NCBI GenBank assembly: GCA_963840535.1
Contig: CAWIZJ010000018.1
Span: forward strand, 1 to 64,000
Direction of reading: 5' to 3'
DNA from: VAZQ01 sp963840535
Lineage (GTDB): Bacteria; Pseudomonadota; Alphaproteobacteria; Rhizobiales; Xanthobacteraceae
Length of the DNA: 64,000 bases
Part shown: one piece after another, positions 19,788 to 29,447 of the stretch
Layout: the number at the start of each line of letters is the position of its first letter
Position numbering within the stretch: position 1 is the first letter of the stretch
Program-made: the position numbers and the translations under genes
The notes under the pieces: generated by a model
What the model was told of the DNA's origin: nothing
Database searches by the model: none
Seen by the model: only the letters and a program-made list of their open reading frames with translations

Positions 19788-19913
19788 CCAAAACCGATCG
19801 TTCGTACCTGCAATCACTCCGCCGCGAGGGCGGAGCGCATGCGAACTCGTGGCATCGTTCCGTCAATCCTTGCCGATCGCGCGTGATTGACGGGTGGAAT
19901 CGACTGCGACACA

Positions 19914-20933
19914 ATGAACGAGATCATTGCCCGCGGTGGCGGATGCGATTCGTCGCGTCCTTCTCTCTCGATCGTGCTGCCGGCCCACAACGAGGAACGG
20001 AACGTAGCCGCAATGGCGACGCGTGTCGCCGAGATTGCAGGACCGATCGGCCGCTGGGAGCTCCTGTTCATCGACGACCGCTCGACCGATCGCACGCTGG
20101 CCGAGATCAAGAGCCTGGCGCAATCCGATCGCCGCATCCGCTACGTCGCATTCACGCGCAATTTCGGCCACCAGGCGGCGCTGCGCGCGGGCCTGCGCTA
20201 CGCGCGCGGCGACGCGGTGATCCTGATGGATTGCGATTTCGAGCACCCGCCGGAGCTCATCCCGGACATGGTGGAGGAGTGGCGTCGCGGAGCCAAGATC
20301 GTCATCACGGAGCGGACCTCCGCATCGCGCCAGGTCTCGCGCCTCAAGTCGCTGACGTCGCGGTGGTTCTACCGGCTGCTCGACGCCATCGGCGACGTCC
20401 GCATCGAGCCCGGCAGCGCCGACTTCCTGCTTTTGGACCGGATCGCAGTCGATACCATCAACCGTCTGGAGGCGCACGAGATATTTCTCCGCGGCCTGGT
20501 ACGCTGGCTCGGCTATCCGCTTGCCAAGGTCTCCTTTTCGCAGGGGGTTCGCCGGAGCGGCGAAACCAAGTTCACGCTCCGCCGCATGATCGATTTCGCC
20601 GTCACGGGAATCATCGCCCACAGCATCAAACCGCTGCGCATCGCCATCCACCTGTCGCTCGGCTTTGCGGCGATTGGTGTCCTGCTGCTGGCGTACTCGC
20701 TCGTGAGCTTCTTATGGATCGGGCACACCGTGGCCGGCTGGACCTCCATCATGGCGGCGATCGCGCTCCTCGGCGCCGGACAGTTCCTCGTGCTCGGTAT
20801 CATCGGCGAATATCTAGGCCGCGTGCTCGGCGAGGCCCGCAAATGGCCGGTCTATATCGTGGCGGAGACTGAGGAAAGCATTGCCGACCGGCCGGTCGAG
20901 CCGAGCTCTTCCCGCGACCCCGCGCGCGCATGA
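19914..20933 (+). CDS. Family 2 glycosyltransferase, GtrB/DPM1-like, membrane-anchored
   Basis: The 339-residue protein starts MNEIIARGGGCDSSRPSLSI and has the GT-A fold elements VLPAHNEERNVAAMATRVAE, LLFIDDRSTDRTLAEIKSLA and the metal motif DCDFEHPPEL (DxD type). Then EPGSADFLLLDR and KVSFSQGVRRSGETKFTLRR follow. Two C-terminal transmembrane helices (IHLSLGFAAIGVLLLAYSLV and AAIALLGAGQFLVLGIIGEY) mark the GtrB subgroup. Such enzymes transfer a sugar from a nucleotide donor to undecaprenyl phosphate on the cytoplasmic face. Its stop overlaps the ATG of the next gene, a GT39-like integral membrane transferase that could use the lipid-linked sugar. Confidence 0.9.
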   Translation: MNEIIARGGGCDSSRPSLSIVLPAHNEERNVAAMATRVAEIAGPIGRWELLFIDDRSTDRTLAEIKSLAQSDRRIRYVAFTRNFGHQAALRAGLRYARGDAVILMDCDFEHPPELIPDMVEEWRRGAKIVITERTSASRQVSRLKSLTSRWFYRLLDAIGDVRIEPGSADFLLLDRIAVDTINRLEAHEIFLRGLVRWLGYPLAKVSFSQGVRRSGETKFTLRRMIDFAVTGIIAHSIKPLRIAIHLSLGFAAIGVLLLAYSLVSFLWIGHTVAGWTSIMAAIALLGAGQFLVLGIIGEYLGRVLGEARKWPVYIVAETEESIADRPVEPSSSRDPARA

Positions 20934-22514
20934 TGCCGGTGACGCTCCATCGTTGCATGAGAACTCATTGCATCCCGCGGCACGCTGATCGCCTCGATCA
21001 AGCGTCCCATCGATGCCTGGTTCGATCTCGAGCGTGACGGCTGGGCCATTGCAATCCTGCTCACTCTTTTCGTCGCGGCGTGGACCGTCTTTCACACGCT
21101 GTCCCACGCATCCATCGATCTGCATCCCGACCTTCTCGAAATTTACGCCTGGAGCCGCCATCCGAGCGCGGGTTATTACAAGCACCCCCCGCTGGGAGCC
21201 TTGATGGCGGCAGCGTGGTTTGCGGTCTTCCCGGTAGCGGATTGGTCGTTCCGATTGCTCGCGATGGTGAATGCCGCCGTCGCGTTGTTCGCGGTGGAGC
21301 GCATCGCGCGGCTTTACCTTCCCGGCGACAAGCGCCTGCTGGTGCTGCTGCTGCTCCTGCTCACGCCGTTCTACCAATTTCACGCGCAACGCTTCGCATC
21401 GAACCAGGTGCTGCTCTCGACTTGGCCGATCGCGACCTATTGCTTCCTGCGCGCATTCGCCTCGCGCGGGGCACTGTGGTCGGCGGCTGCCGGGGCGGCC
21501 GCGGGCGTTGCAATGCTCGGAAAGTATTTCTCGATCTACCTCGTTGCGGCCTTCATCGTCGCCGCATTGGCCCACCCGGCACGCTGGGCCTATCTGCGAT
21601 CGCCATCGCCCTGGATCTCGGCGGTCGTCGGCTTGTTCGTGATCGCGCCCCACCTGCATTGGTTGACTACTGCGGCGTTCACGCCTTTCGACTACGTCTA
21701 TGCCGCCCACGGCGGTTCATCTCGGGTCGAGGTGATCGCGAGCATCGCAACCTATCTCCTGGGCGGGATCGGATATGTCGCACTGCCGATCGTGGTCTAT
21801 TTGATCAGCGTCCGTCCCGATCGACGTATTTTGGCCGAGACCCTCTGGCCATCGGATCCGGATCGACGCCTGCTGGTGGTCTTGCTGGCGGGGCAAATCC
21901 TGCTCCCGGCGTTGTCGGCGCCGTTCCTCGGCGTCGAGCTGACCTCGCTATGGACCATGCAGGGATGGTTTCTGCTGCCGATCGTCCTGCTGGCGCCACA
22001 GGCTGCGACGGTCACGCGCTCGGGCGCCGTGTTCACGGCAGCAGCGGTGATCGCAGTTACCGTGCTCGCGCTGCTTGCGGCCCCCGCAATCGCCTGGACC
22101 AAACACGTGGGCGGCACCAAGCACGGCGAGTCGCTTTATCGCTTGCTCAGCGACGAAATCACGCGACAGTGGCATCGCGATATGCATCGGCCCTTGACGA
22201 TCGTCATGGGCGACCTGGCTGAGGCGGTCACATTCTACAGTCCGGATCATCCTGATTCGGTACCGGGTTTCGACCTGCGTGTCGCCCCCCGGGTATCCCC
22301 GGAGCGCCTCGCACGCGAGGGTTATGCGGTGCTGTGCGATCAACCCGCTTGCACCAATGAAGCCGCGCGTCGCGCCGCGGTCGAGCCGCACGCGGTCCAA
22401 CGCGAGCTCGAGCTGTCGCGCCGGTACCTCGGCCGACAGGGTCCGAATGCGCGCTTCAGCATCGTTCTCGTGCCACCGAACGCCCCCACCGGTGCAGGAA
22501 GCGCCGGGCAATGA
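20930..22514 (+). CDS. GT39/ArnT-like integral membrane glycosyltransferase (frame break near the start)
   Basis: The body reads continuously from AWFDLERDGWAIAILLTLFV to the stop, with many membrane helices. The likely catalytic loop is DLHPDLLEIYAWSRHPSAGY followed by YKHPPLGALM, the Asp/Glu motif of PMT- and ArnT-type transferases that take a sugar from a polyprenyl phosphate. No ATG exists in this frame before 21204, yet the conserved loop starts earlier. An ATG at 20930 overlaps the GT2 stop in another frame. I infer one indel between 20960 and 21000; a non-ATG start is the alternative. The soluble periplasmic C-terminus is about 120 residues. Confidence 0.75.
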
Positions 22515-23209
22515 GCGGCAACGACTGGACCACCTTTTGGGATCAGCCGCACTCGATCTACGTCGATGCGCGGCATTTCGATGTGCACTATCGCGACATC
22601 GCGCGGGCGATCATCGCCCAGCTGCCCGGGCCGGGCGCGCGCGTGATCGACTATGGCTGCGGAGAGGCGATTCATGCCGATCACGTCGCGGCGGCAACGG
22701 CGGAGCTATGGTTGTGTGAATCGGCAGCGTCCGTGCGCGCAAGCCTGACACGACGGTTCCGGGACAACAGCAGAATCAAGGTGCTCGCACCGGATGAAGT
22801 CGAACGGCTGCCCGCTACGTCGATCGATCTCGTGGTCGCCAATTCCCTTGTGCAATACGTCACTCCCGTGGAGCTCGATCGCCTTCTGGCGATTTGGCGC
22901 AACCTATTGGTGCCGGGCGGCATCCTGATTGCGGCCGACGTGATCCCGCCCGGCGTGGGGGTGCTGACGGATACCATCGCGCTTTTGCGCTATGCTGCGA
23001 GGAACGGCTTCCTGCTCGCCGCTATCATCGGACTTGGTCGCACCATCTTCTCCCGCTATCGCCGACTGCGGGCGAAGCTCGGCGTTTCCTGTTACGGCGA
23101 GGCGGAATTCCTGGCCAAGCTCGCGGCAGGCGGTTTCGAAGCCGAGCGCCTTCCGTTCAACCTGGAGCACAACCAGGCCCGCATGACGTTTCGTGCCGTC
23201 AGGAGGTAA
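22511..23209 (+). CDS. Class I SAM-dependent methyltransferase
   Basis: The 232-residue protein has the SAM-binding GARVIDYGCGEAIHADHVAA (motif I), acidic motif II in AELWLCESAASVRASLTRRF, and IDLVVANSLVQYVTPVELDR (motif IV), then RNLLVPGGILIAADVIPPGV. It overlaps the GT39-like gene by 4 bases (ATGA), so it is translationally coupled. This suggests that it methylates a sugar or lipid-linked product of the same pathway, which is inference. There is a hydrophobic stretch (ARNGFLLAAIIGLGRTIF) that may contact the membrane. An intrinsic terminator follows 69 bases after the stop. Confidence 0.86.
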   Translation: MSGNDWTTFWDQPHSIYVDARHFDVHYRDIARAIIAQLPGPGARVIDYGCGEAIHADHVAAATAELWLCESAASVRASLTRRFRDNSRIKVLAPDEVERLPATSIDLVVANSLVQYVTPVELDRLLAIWRNLLVPGGILIAADVIPPGVGVLTDTIALLRYAARNGFLLAAIIGLGRTIFSRYRRLRAKLGVSCYGEAEFLAKLAAGGFEAERLPFNLEHNQARMTFRAVRR

Positions 23210-23277
23210 TGGTCTGCCAGCCGGAGGCCGGGGCTGATGCGAGAACCTCGCTGACACGGCATTGGCACGGCGCAGGC

Positions 23278-23304
23278 AGGGGCAACAATCGGCCCCTCGT
23301 TTTT
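23278..23304 (+). terminator. Intrinsic terminator after the methyltransferase gene
   Basis: AGGGGC at 23278-23283 pairs with GCCCCT at 23292-23297 around an 8-base loop, followed by CG and five T. It starts 69 bases after the methyltransferase stop and would end the GT2-GT39-methyltransferase transcript. Confidence 0.6.
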
Positions 23305-23386
23305 CCTGCGAAGTCGCCCCTTCCCTGGCCGGTCATTCTGGTCTAAAGAGCCGCCGCGCGGGGCTTGGCCCTCAGCGCCAGCCGAG

Positions 23387-23412
23387 GGGCGCGCAGCAGC
23401 GCGCCCTTTTTT
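23387..23412 (+). terminator. Strong hairpin plus T6 in the carB leader (possible attenuator)
   Basis: GGGCGCGC and GCGCGCCC form an 8-bp GC-only stem with an AGCA loop at 23387-23406, followed directly by six T. It lies 134 bases before the carB start and after another terminator. An upstream CCCTC (23369-23373) can pair with GAGGG (23384-23388) and would overlap the left arm, so alternative folding is possible. It is either a second terminator or a carB attenuator. Confidence 0.65.
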
Positions 23413-23545
23413 GTGCGCCGGGCCGTTGCCGTCATTGCGGTGCGCTGTGCAGCAGTGGGCGTGGAATTCATGATCGCCGATGCGTGGTCATGGATTTCAG
23501 CCGCGGCCGATCTGTGGCCGAAGGACACGGAAAGAGCATAGGCCG

Positions 23546-26500
23546 ATGCCCAAACGGACCGATATCTCCTCGATCCTGATCATCGGCGCTGGCCCGATCG
23601 TCATCGGCCAGGCGTGCGAATTCGATTATTCCGGGACGCAAGCCTGCAAGGCGCTCAAGGCGGAGGGCTACCGGGTCGTCCTGGTCAATTCCAATCCCGC
23701 CACGATCATGACCGACCCCGATCTCGCCGATGCGACCTATGTCGAGCCGATTACTCCCGAGATTCTAGCCAAGATCGTCGAGAAGGAGCGGCCGGATGCA
23801 CTGCTTCCCACCATGGGCGGCCAGACTGCGCTCAACACCGCGCTGTCGCTCAACAAGATGGGGGTGCTCCAGCGCTTCAATGTCGAGATGATCGGTGCCA
23901 CAGCGCAAGCGATCGACAAGGCCGAGGACCGCGAGTTGTTCCGCGAAGCGATGCAGCGGATCGGTCTCGAGACGCCTCGCTCGCAGCAGGTCAAGACGCT
24001 TCCAGACGCACTGCGGGCGCTCGAGGACATCGGCCTGCCGGCGATCATCCGGCCGTCGTTCACGCTCGGCGGCACCGGCGGCGGCATCGCATACAACAAG
24101 GCCGAGTTCATCGACATCGTCGAGCGCGGCATCGACGCGTCACCGACCAACGAGGTGCTGATCGAGGAATCGATCCTCGGCTGGAAGGAATTCGAGATGG
24201 AGGTCGTGCGGGATCGCAACGACAACTGCATCATCATCTGCTCGATCGAAAACCTCGACCCGATGGGTGTGCATACCGGGGACTCCATCACCGTCGCGCC
24301 TGCGCTCACGCTCACGGACAAGGAATATCAGATCATGCGCGACGCCTCGATCGCGGTGTTGCGCGAGATCGGGGTCGAGACCGGCGGCTCGAACGTACAG
24401 TTCGCGGTCAACCCGTCTGACGGTCGCCTGGTCATCATCGAGATGAATCCGCGGGTTTCGCGCTCTTCCGCGCTCGCCTCGAAGGCGACCGGGTTTCCAA
24501 TCGCCAAGGTCGCGGCCAAGCTCGCGGTCGGGTACACGCTGGACGAGATCGCCAACGACATAACCGGCGGCGCCACGCCAGCCTCGTTCGAGCCCACCAT
24601 CGACTACGTGGTCACCAAGATCCCGCGTTTCGCGTTCGAGAAATTCCCGGGAGCCGACCCGGTGCTCACCACCTCGATGAAATCGGTTGGCGAAGCCATG
24701 GCGATCGGCCGCACATTCCAGGAGAGCCTGCAGAAAGCGCTGCGCTCGCTCGAGACCGGGCTGACCGGGCTCGACGAAGTGACCATCGATGGGCTCGGAC
24801 AAGGCGATGACCGCAATGCCATTCGCGCGGCGCTGGGTACGCCAACTCCGGACCGCTTGTTGCAGGTCGCACAGGCCATGCGGCTCGGTCTCAGCGACGA
24901 GCACATCCATGCCGCTTGCAAGATCGACCCGTGGTTTCTGGCCGAAATCCGCGATATCGTGGAGACGGAGGATGAAATCCGGGAAAAGGGACTGCCGCAA
25001 GTCCCAGGAGCACTGCGCCGCCTCAAGGCGATGGGCTTCTCGGACGCACGGCTCGCGGTTCTGGGCGGACGCAGCGAGGCCGAAGTGGCGTCCATCCGGC
25101 ACGCGCTCGGCGTACGGCCCGTATTCAAGCGCATCGATACCTGCGCCGCGGAGTTCGCCTCGCCGACCGCCTACATGTATTCGACCTACGAGACGCCGTT
25201 CGCCGGAGCGGCGGCCGACGAGGCTGCGCCATCCGACAAGCGAAAGGTCGTGATACTCGGCGGCGGTCCGAACCGCATCGGCCAAGGCATCGAGTTCGAT
25301 TATTGCTGTTGCCACGCCGCTTTCGCCTTGAGCGAGGTGGGCTACGAGACCATCATGGTCAACTGCAATCCCGAGACAGTCTCGACCGACTACGACACGT
25401 CCGACCGGCTGTACTTCGAGCCGCTCACCGCCGAGGACGTGCTCGAAATCATCGCTACCGAGCGGTCGAATGGCACATTGCATGGCGTCATTGTGCAGTT
25501 CGGCGGCCAGACGCCTCTCAAGCTCGCCGAGGCGCTCGAGCGCGCCCACATTCCCATTCTCGGCACCTCGCCCGATGCCATCGACCTGGCCGAGGACCGC
25601 GACCGTTTCAAGCACCTGCTCGACAAGCTCGCGCCTGAAGCAACCCAGCAACGGCATCGCCTATTCCGTCGAGCAGGCGCGACTGGTGGCGGCGGATCTC
25701 GGATTTCCGATCGTGGTGCGTCCCTCGTATGTGCTCGGCGGGCGCGCGATGCAGATCATCCGCGAAGAGGAACAGCTCGGGGACTATCTGCTCGGGACGC
25801 TGCCCGAGCTCGTCCCCCACGACGTCAAGGCGCGCTATCCCAACGACAAGACGGGACAGATCAATACCGTGCTCGGCAAGAACCCTCTGCTGTTCGATCG
25901 CTATCTTTCCGACGCGACCGAGGTCGATGTCGACTGCCTCGCGGACGGCGAGGACACGTTCGTCGCAGGCATCATGGAGCACATCGAGGAGGCCGGAATT
26001 CATTCCGGCGATTCGGCTTGTTCGCTTCCGCCGCACAATCTCAAGGCCACCACCATCGATGCGCTTCGCCGCCAGACCCACGAGCTGGCGCTGGCACTGA
26101 AGGTGGGGGGCCTGATGAACGTGCAATACGCGATCAAGGACGGCGATATCTACGTGCTCGAGGTCAATCCGCGGGCGTCGCGGACGATCCCCTTCGTCGC
26201 CAAGGTCATCGGGCTGCCGGTGGCGAAGATCGCAGCACGCATCATGGCCGGTGAGTTGCTTGCAAGTTTTGCGCTCCAGCCGGAACGCTTCGAGCCCGGG
26301 TCGGCGAGGCACATCGGAGTAAAGGAGGCGGTATTTCCGTTCGCCCGTTTCGGCGAAAGGGTCGACACCGTGCTCGGCCCCGAGATGAAATCGACCGGCG
26401 AGGTGATGGGTATCGACCGCTCGTTCGAGCTCGCCTTCGTCAAGAGCCAGCTTGGCGGCGGGGCGCGCCTTCCCCGTAAGGGGACCGTCTTCGTCTCGGT

Positions 26501-26891
26501 TCGGGACGAGGATAAGGAGCGCATGATTGAGGGTGTGCGGACCCTCGCCGGGCTCGGTTTCCAGGTGATCGCCACCTCGGGAACCCAACGCTTCCTGTTG
26601 GAGCACGGTATCGCGGCGGACCACATCCTCAAGGCTTCGGAAGGGCGCCCGAACATCGTCGACGCCATCAAGAACGGTCGGGTGCAGCTGGTTTTCAATA
26701 CCACCGAGGGAGCCCAGGCCCTCGCCGACAGCAAGCCCCTGCGGCGGGCAGCCCTCTTGCATAAAGTGCCGTATTACACCACTCTTTCAGGGGCCGTCGC
26801 CGCAGCACAGGGAATCAAAGCCTATCTCGGGGGGGACCTCGAGGTGCGTGCGCTGCAGAGCTATTTCGGCGGCAAGGCTGCAACCCGGTAG
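23546..26891 (+). CDS. carB: Carbamoyl-phosphate synthase large subunit (one frameshift)
   Basis: CarB joins bicarbonate, ammonia and two ATP to make carbamoyl phosphate. The corrected length is about 1,114 residues. The two homologous ATP-grasp halves are seen: SSILIIGAGPIVIGQACEFD starts the first half, and KVVILGGGPNRIGQGIEFDY the second. The frame breaks near 25634; one extra base lies in the CTCGCGCCTG stretch and the sequence resumes as LKQPSNGIAYSVEQARLVAA. The C-terminal allosteric (MGS-like) domain has RKGTVFVSVRDEDKERMIEG. The ATG at 23546 gives MPKRTDISSILIIGAGPIVI. An essential gene broken by one base suggests an error in the sequence. Confidence 0.96.
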
Positions 26892-27015
26892 CGGGAACCG
26901 GCCGCCGGACGGTACGTGTTTGGGACAGGGTTCTGGGTCGCGTGGCCGAATGCAACTTCGGGCCCGCGATCGGAATTATTGTCGCTTGGCTGAAGCCGGA
27001 GGTTTGAAGGAGACG

Positions 27016-27489
27016 ATGGAAAAGATACCGATGACTGCAGCGGGCTACACGACACTCGAGAACGAGCTCAAGCACCGCCAGCAGGTCGAGCGGCCCCGTA
27101 TCATCCAGCAGATCACCGATGCACGCACTCATGGCGACCTGTCGGAGAATGCCGAATACCATGCCGCCAAGGAGTCGCAGTCTCACAACGAGGGCCGCAT
27201 CGCCGAGCTCGAGGACAAGCTCGCGCGCGCCGAGGTCATCGATGTGTCCAAGCTCTCGGGTGAAACCATCAAGTTCGGCGCCACCGTGACGCTGATCGAC
27301 GAGGACACCGAAAAGAAGCAGGTGTGGCAGCTCGTCGGCGAGCCTGAGGCCGATGCCAAGCAGGGCAGGATATCGATCACCTCGCCGCTCGCGCGTGCCC
27401 TCATCGGCAAGACCAAGGGTGCAAGCGTCGAGGTGGTTACGCCGAGCGGCGCCAAGGCCTATGAGATCAAGAAGGTCGAGTGGCGGTAG
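27016..27489 (+). CDS. greA: Transcription elongation factor GreA
   Basis: The 157-residue protein starts MEKIPMTAAGYTTLENELKH after a GAAGGAGA ribosome site. The N-terminal coiled-coil contains ARTHGDLSENAEYHAAKESQ, whose acidic tip (the D and E of GDLSEN) reaches into the polymerase secondary channel to stimulate cleavage of backtracked RNA. The C-terminal FKBP-like domain has VWQLVGEPEADAKQGRISIT and SPLARALIGKTKGASVEV. It is a complete, ordinary GreA. It follows carB on the same strand by 124 bases, the usual order in this group. Confidence 0.97.
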   Translation: MEKIPMTAAGYTTLENELKHRQQVERPRIIQQITDARTHGDLSENAEYHAAKESQSHNEGRIAELEDKLARAEVIDVSKLSGETIKFGATVTLIDEDTEKKQVWQLVGEPEADAKQGRISITSPLARALIGKTKGASVEVVTPSGAKAYEIKKVEWR

Positions 27490-27549
27490 GCCAGACAAGC
27501 CGGAAGCAAGTCCGGGGTCGTTCCGGCCGTGGAGTTCGGGGGAGCTCTC

Positions 27550-28584
27550 GTGAAGTTCGGCGTCTTCGATCACATGGACGATGCGGGCGTGCCGCTCGGC
27601 CAACTGTACGCCGATCGCCTGAGGCTGGTGGAAGCCTATGACCGCGCCGGAATTTACGGGTATCACATCGCCGAGCATCATGCGACGCCGCTCGGCTGCG
27701 CGGCCTCGCCCGGCTTGTTCCTAGCCGCGGTGGCGCAGCGTACCAAGAGATTGCGCTTCGGCCCGCTGGTCTACCTCCTGCCTTTCTACCATCCGCTGCG
27801 CTTGATCGAGGAAATCTGCATGCTCGATCACATGAGCGACGGACGCCTTGAGCTCGGCGTGGGCCGCGGCGTCTCGCCGTTCGAGACCCAGGCTTACGGC
27901 CTCGATTTCGCCAAGACCGGCGAGATCTATCACGAAGCCTTCCAGGTCATTCTCGAGGGGTTGGCGACCGACGAGCTGACGTTCGAGGGAAAGCACTATC
28001 AATTCCGCAAGGTACCGATGATTCTCCGTCCGGTACAGCGTCCGCATCCTCCGCTCTGGTACGGAACAACCATCCCCGAGAATGCGGACTGGCCGGCGGC
28101 AAACGACGTAAACATCGCGATCATCGGGTTGCGCCCAACGGTCCGCATCATCACCGATCGGTATCTTGCCGTGCGCGCGCGGCATCGCAAGGGTCGGACG
28201 GAAACGCCCCTCTTGGGCGTCGCCCGCCACGTGGTGGTGGCGGAGACCGACGAGAAGGCGCGTGACATTGCGCGGCGCGCCTATCCGCGCTGGCGTCAGA
28301 GCTTCCGCTGGTTGTTTGCGCGCCACGACGTCGAGCCGCGGATCGTCGGGATTTATCCCGAGACGTTCGACGAGCTCGCGAGGCTCGAGAACGGCATTGC
28401 CGGCTCGCCCGCGACCGTTCGCGATTTCATCGGCGCCGAGATCGACGCTTCCGGTGCCAACTACCTGCTTTCATGGCTCGCGTTCGGCGACATGACGCTC
28501 GCCGAATCACTGCGCTCGCTCGAGCTGTTTTCGAGCGAGGTGATGCCGGCTTTCAGCGACGTGCGCGCCGAAGCAGCACAATAG
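27550..28584 (+). CDS. LLM-class flavin-dependent oxidoreductase
   Basis: The GTG at 27550 is chosen because GGGGGAG lies just upstream and the protein then opens MKFGVFDHMDDAGVPLGQLY. It has 344 residues with the luciferase-like TIM barrel: GIYGYHIAEHHATPLGCAAS, FGPLVYLLPFYHPLRLIEEI, and LELGVGRGVSPFETQAYGLD. Substrate-side loops differ from the LLM gene at 1797, so they are distant paralogues. The reaction is probably FMNH2-dependent oxygenation of an unknown compound. It is 60 bases downstream of greA but is not a known partner of it. An alternative GTG start lies at 27529. Confidence 0.87.
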   Translation: MKFGVFDHMDDAGVPLGQLYADRLRLVEAYDRAGIYGYHIAEHHATPLGCAASPGLFLAAVAQRTKRLRFGPLVYLLPFYHPLRLIEEICMLDHMSDGRLELGVGRGVSPFETQAYGLDFAKTGEIYHEAFQVILEGLATDELTFEGKHYQFRKVPMILRPVQRPHPPLWYGTTIPENADWPAANDVNIAIIGLRPTVRIITDRYLAVRARHRKGRTETPLLGVARHVVVAETDEKARDIARRAYPRWRQSFRWLFARHDVEPRIVGIYPETFDELARLENGIAGSPATVRDFIGAEIDASGANYLLSWLAFGDMTLAESLRSLELFSSEVMPAFSDVRAEAAQ

Positions 28585-28655
28585 GCAAGCGGCGCAATAC
28601 TGTTTTCGTTCCCTTGCCCTCGCCGACCGATACCAATGTCGCTTTGCCGCAAAAG

Positions 28656-29117
28656 CTAGAGCGGCACAATTGCAGCATCCTTGGAGTTGCGTAACGTGAG
28701 CGAGGTCTTGACATTGCGTACATGCGGGGCAGCCGTGAGCGCGGTGACCAACGACTGGAGGGTCTTGAGATCCGGCGCCACACACTTGAGAATGAAGTCG
28801 ATCTCGCCCGACAGCATCCAACACTCGCGCACCAGCGGTTGGGCGCGTACGAAGTCCTCGAACGCCTTGAGGTCGGGATCGGCCTGGCTGCTGAGATGGA
28901 CCATCGCGAAAACGGTAACTTCGTAGCCGAGCAGCTTCTCGTCGAGCAGGGCGCGATAGCCCTTGATATAGCCGGCCTCCTCGAGCGACCGGGTACGGCG
29001 CAGACAGGGCGGGGCCGAGATGCCGACCCGGCGGGCCAGCTCCACATTGGTGATCCGGCCGTCGTTCTGCAGCTCCTGGAGAATTCGATGATCGATGGCG
29101 TCGAGACGGGCAGCCAC
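28656..29117 (-). CDS. Lrp/AsnC-family transcriptional regulator
   Basis: The 153-residue protein has the N-terminal winged helix-turn-helix LDAIDHRILQELQNDGRITN and VELARRVGISAPPCLRRTRS, typical of leucine-responsive regulators, and a C-terminal RAM ligand domain (YEVTVFAMVHLSSQADPDLK, ECWMLSGEIDFILKCVAPDL). The family forms octamers that sense amino acids. It is divergent from trxB across about 330 bases, where its own operator would lie if autoregulated. The position between greA and trxB is conserved in related genomes (recollection, not checked). Confidence 0.92.
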   Translation of the reverse strand: MAARLDAIDHRILQELQNDGRITNVELARRVGISAPPCLRRTRSLEEAGYIKGYRALLDEKLLGYEVTVFAMVHLSSQADPDLKAFEDFVRAQPLVRECWMLSGEIDFILKCVAPDLKTLQSLVTALTAAPHVRNVKTSLTLRNSKDAAIVPL

Positions 29118-29447
29118 GGAAAATGCTCCGGGGATGGTGGGCTCCCGCCTTACTAGCGACCTTCTGATGACCGTGAAACATTGTTGCGCTTCTGCGCACT
29201 ATTTACCTTGCGCTCCACGCTGTCGGTCAACTTTACGGCATTCTGCTCTGCATATCTTGCATGGCTCCCCAGAACCCATAGAATTAGGCGGCAACTGCAG
29301 TACTTTTCAGGCTCGCCGCCGCCAACGCCCCCTCGCCGGACCCTCTCATCGAATATTCGGCTGGGGCCTGGTGGCACACCCAAAGGCCTCGAGGCCGGTT
29401 CCCCGACCCTGCGGAACTATCCCGAGAAAGAAGGCTCCTCTAATCCG
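29118..29447. other. lrp-trxB divergent intergenic region
   Basis: These 330 bases should hold the promoters of the Lrp-type gene and trxB. The tract 29180-29290 is less GC-rich than the surroundings, fitting a regulatory region. I see no clear palindrome or RNA gene. The forward frame that enters trxB from here carries no conserved residues. Confidence 0.45.

Larger units (their letters stand above)
23210..23545 (+). other. carB upstream region
   Basis: The 336 bases between the methyltransferase and carB contain the two hairpins with T runs and no convincing gene. A carB promoter should lie either between them (23305-23386) or after 23412. Neither a clear -10/-35 pair nor a leader peptide rich in Arg codons was found. 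Confidence 0.5.

Noticed and set aside
24140..25657. A 505-codon open frame opposite carB
   Set aside because: It mirrors the conserved carB codons and shows no family match by eye.
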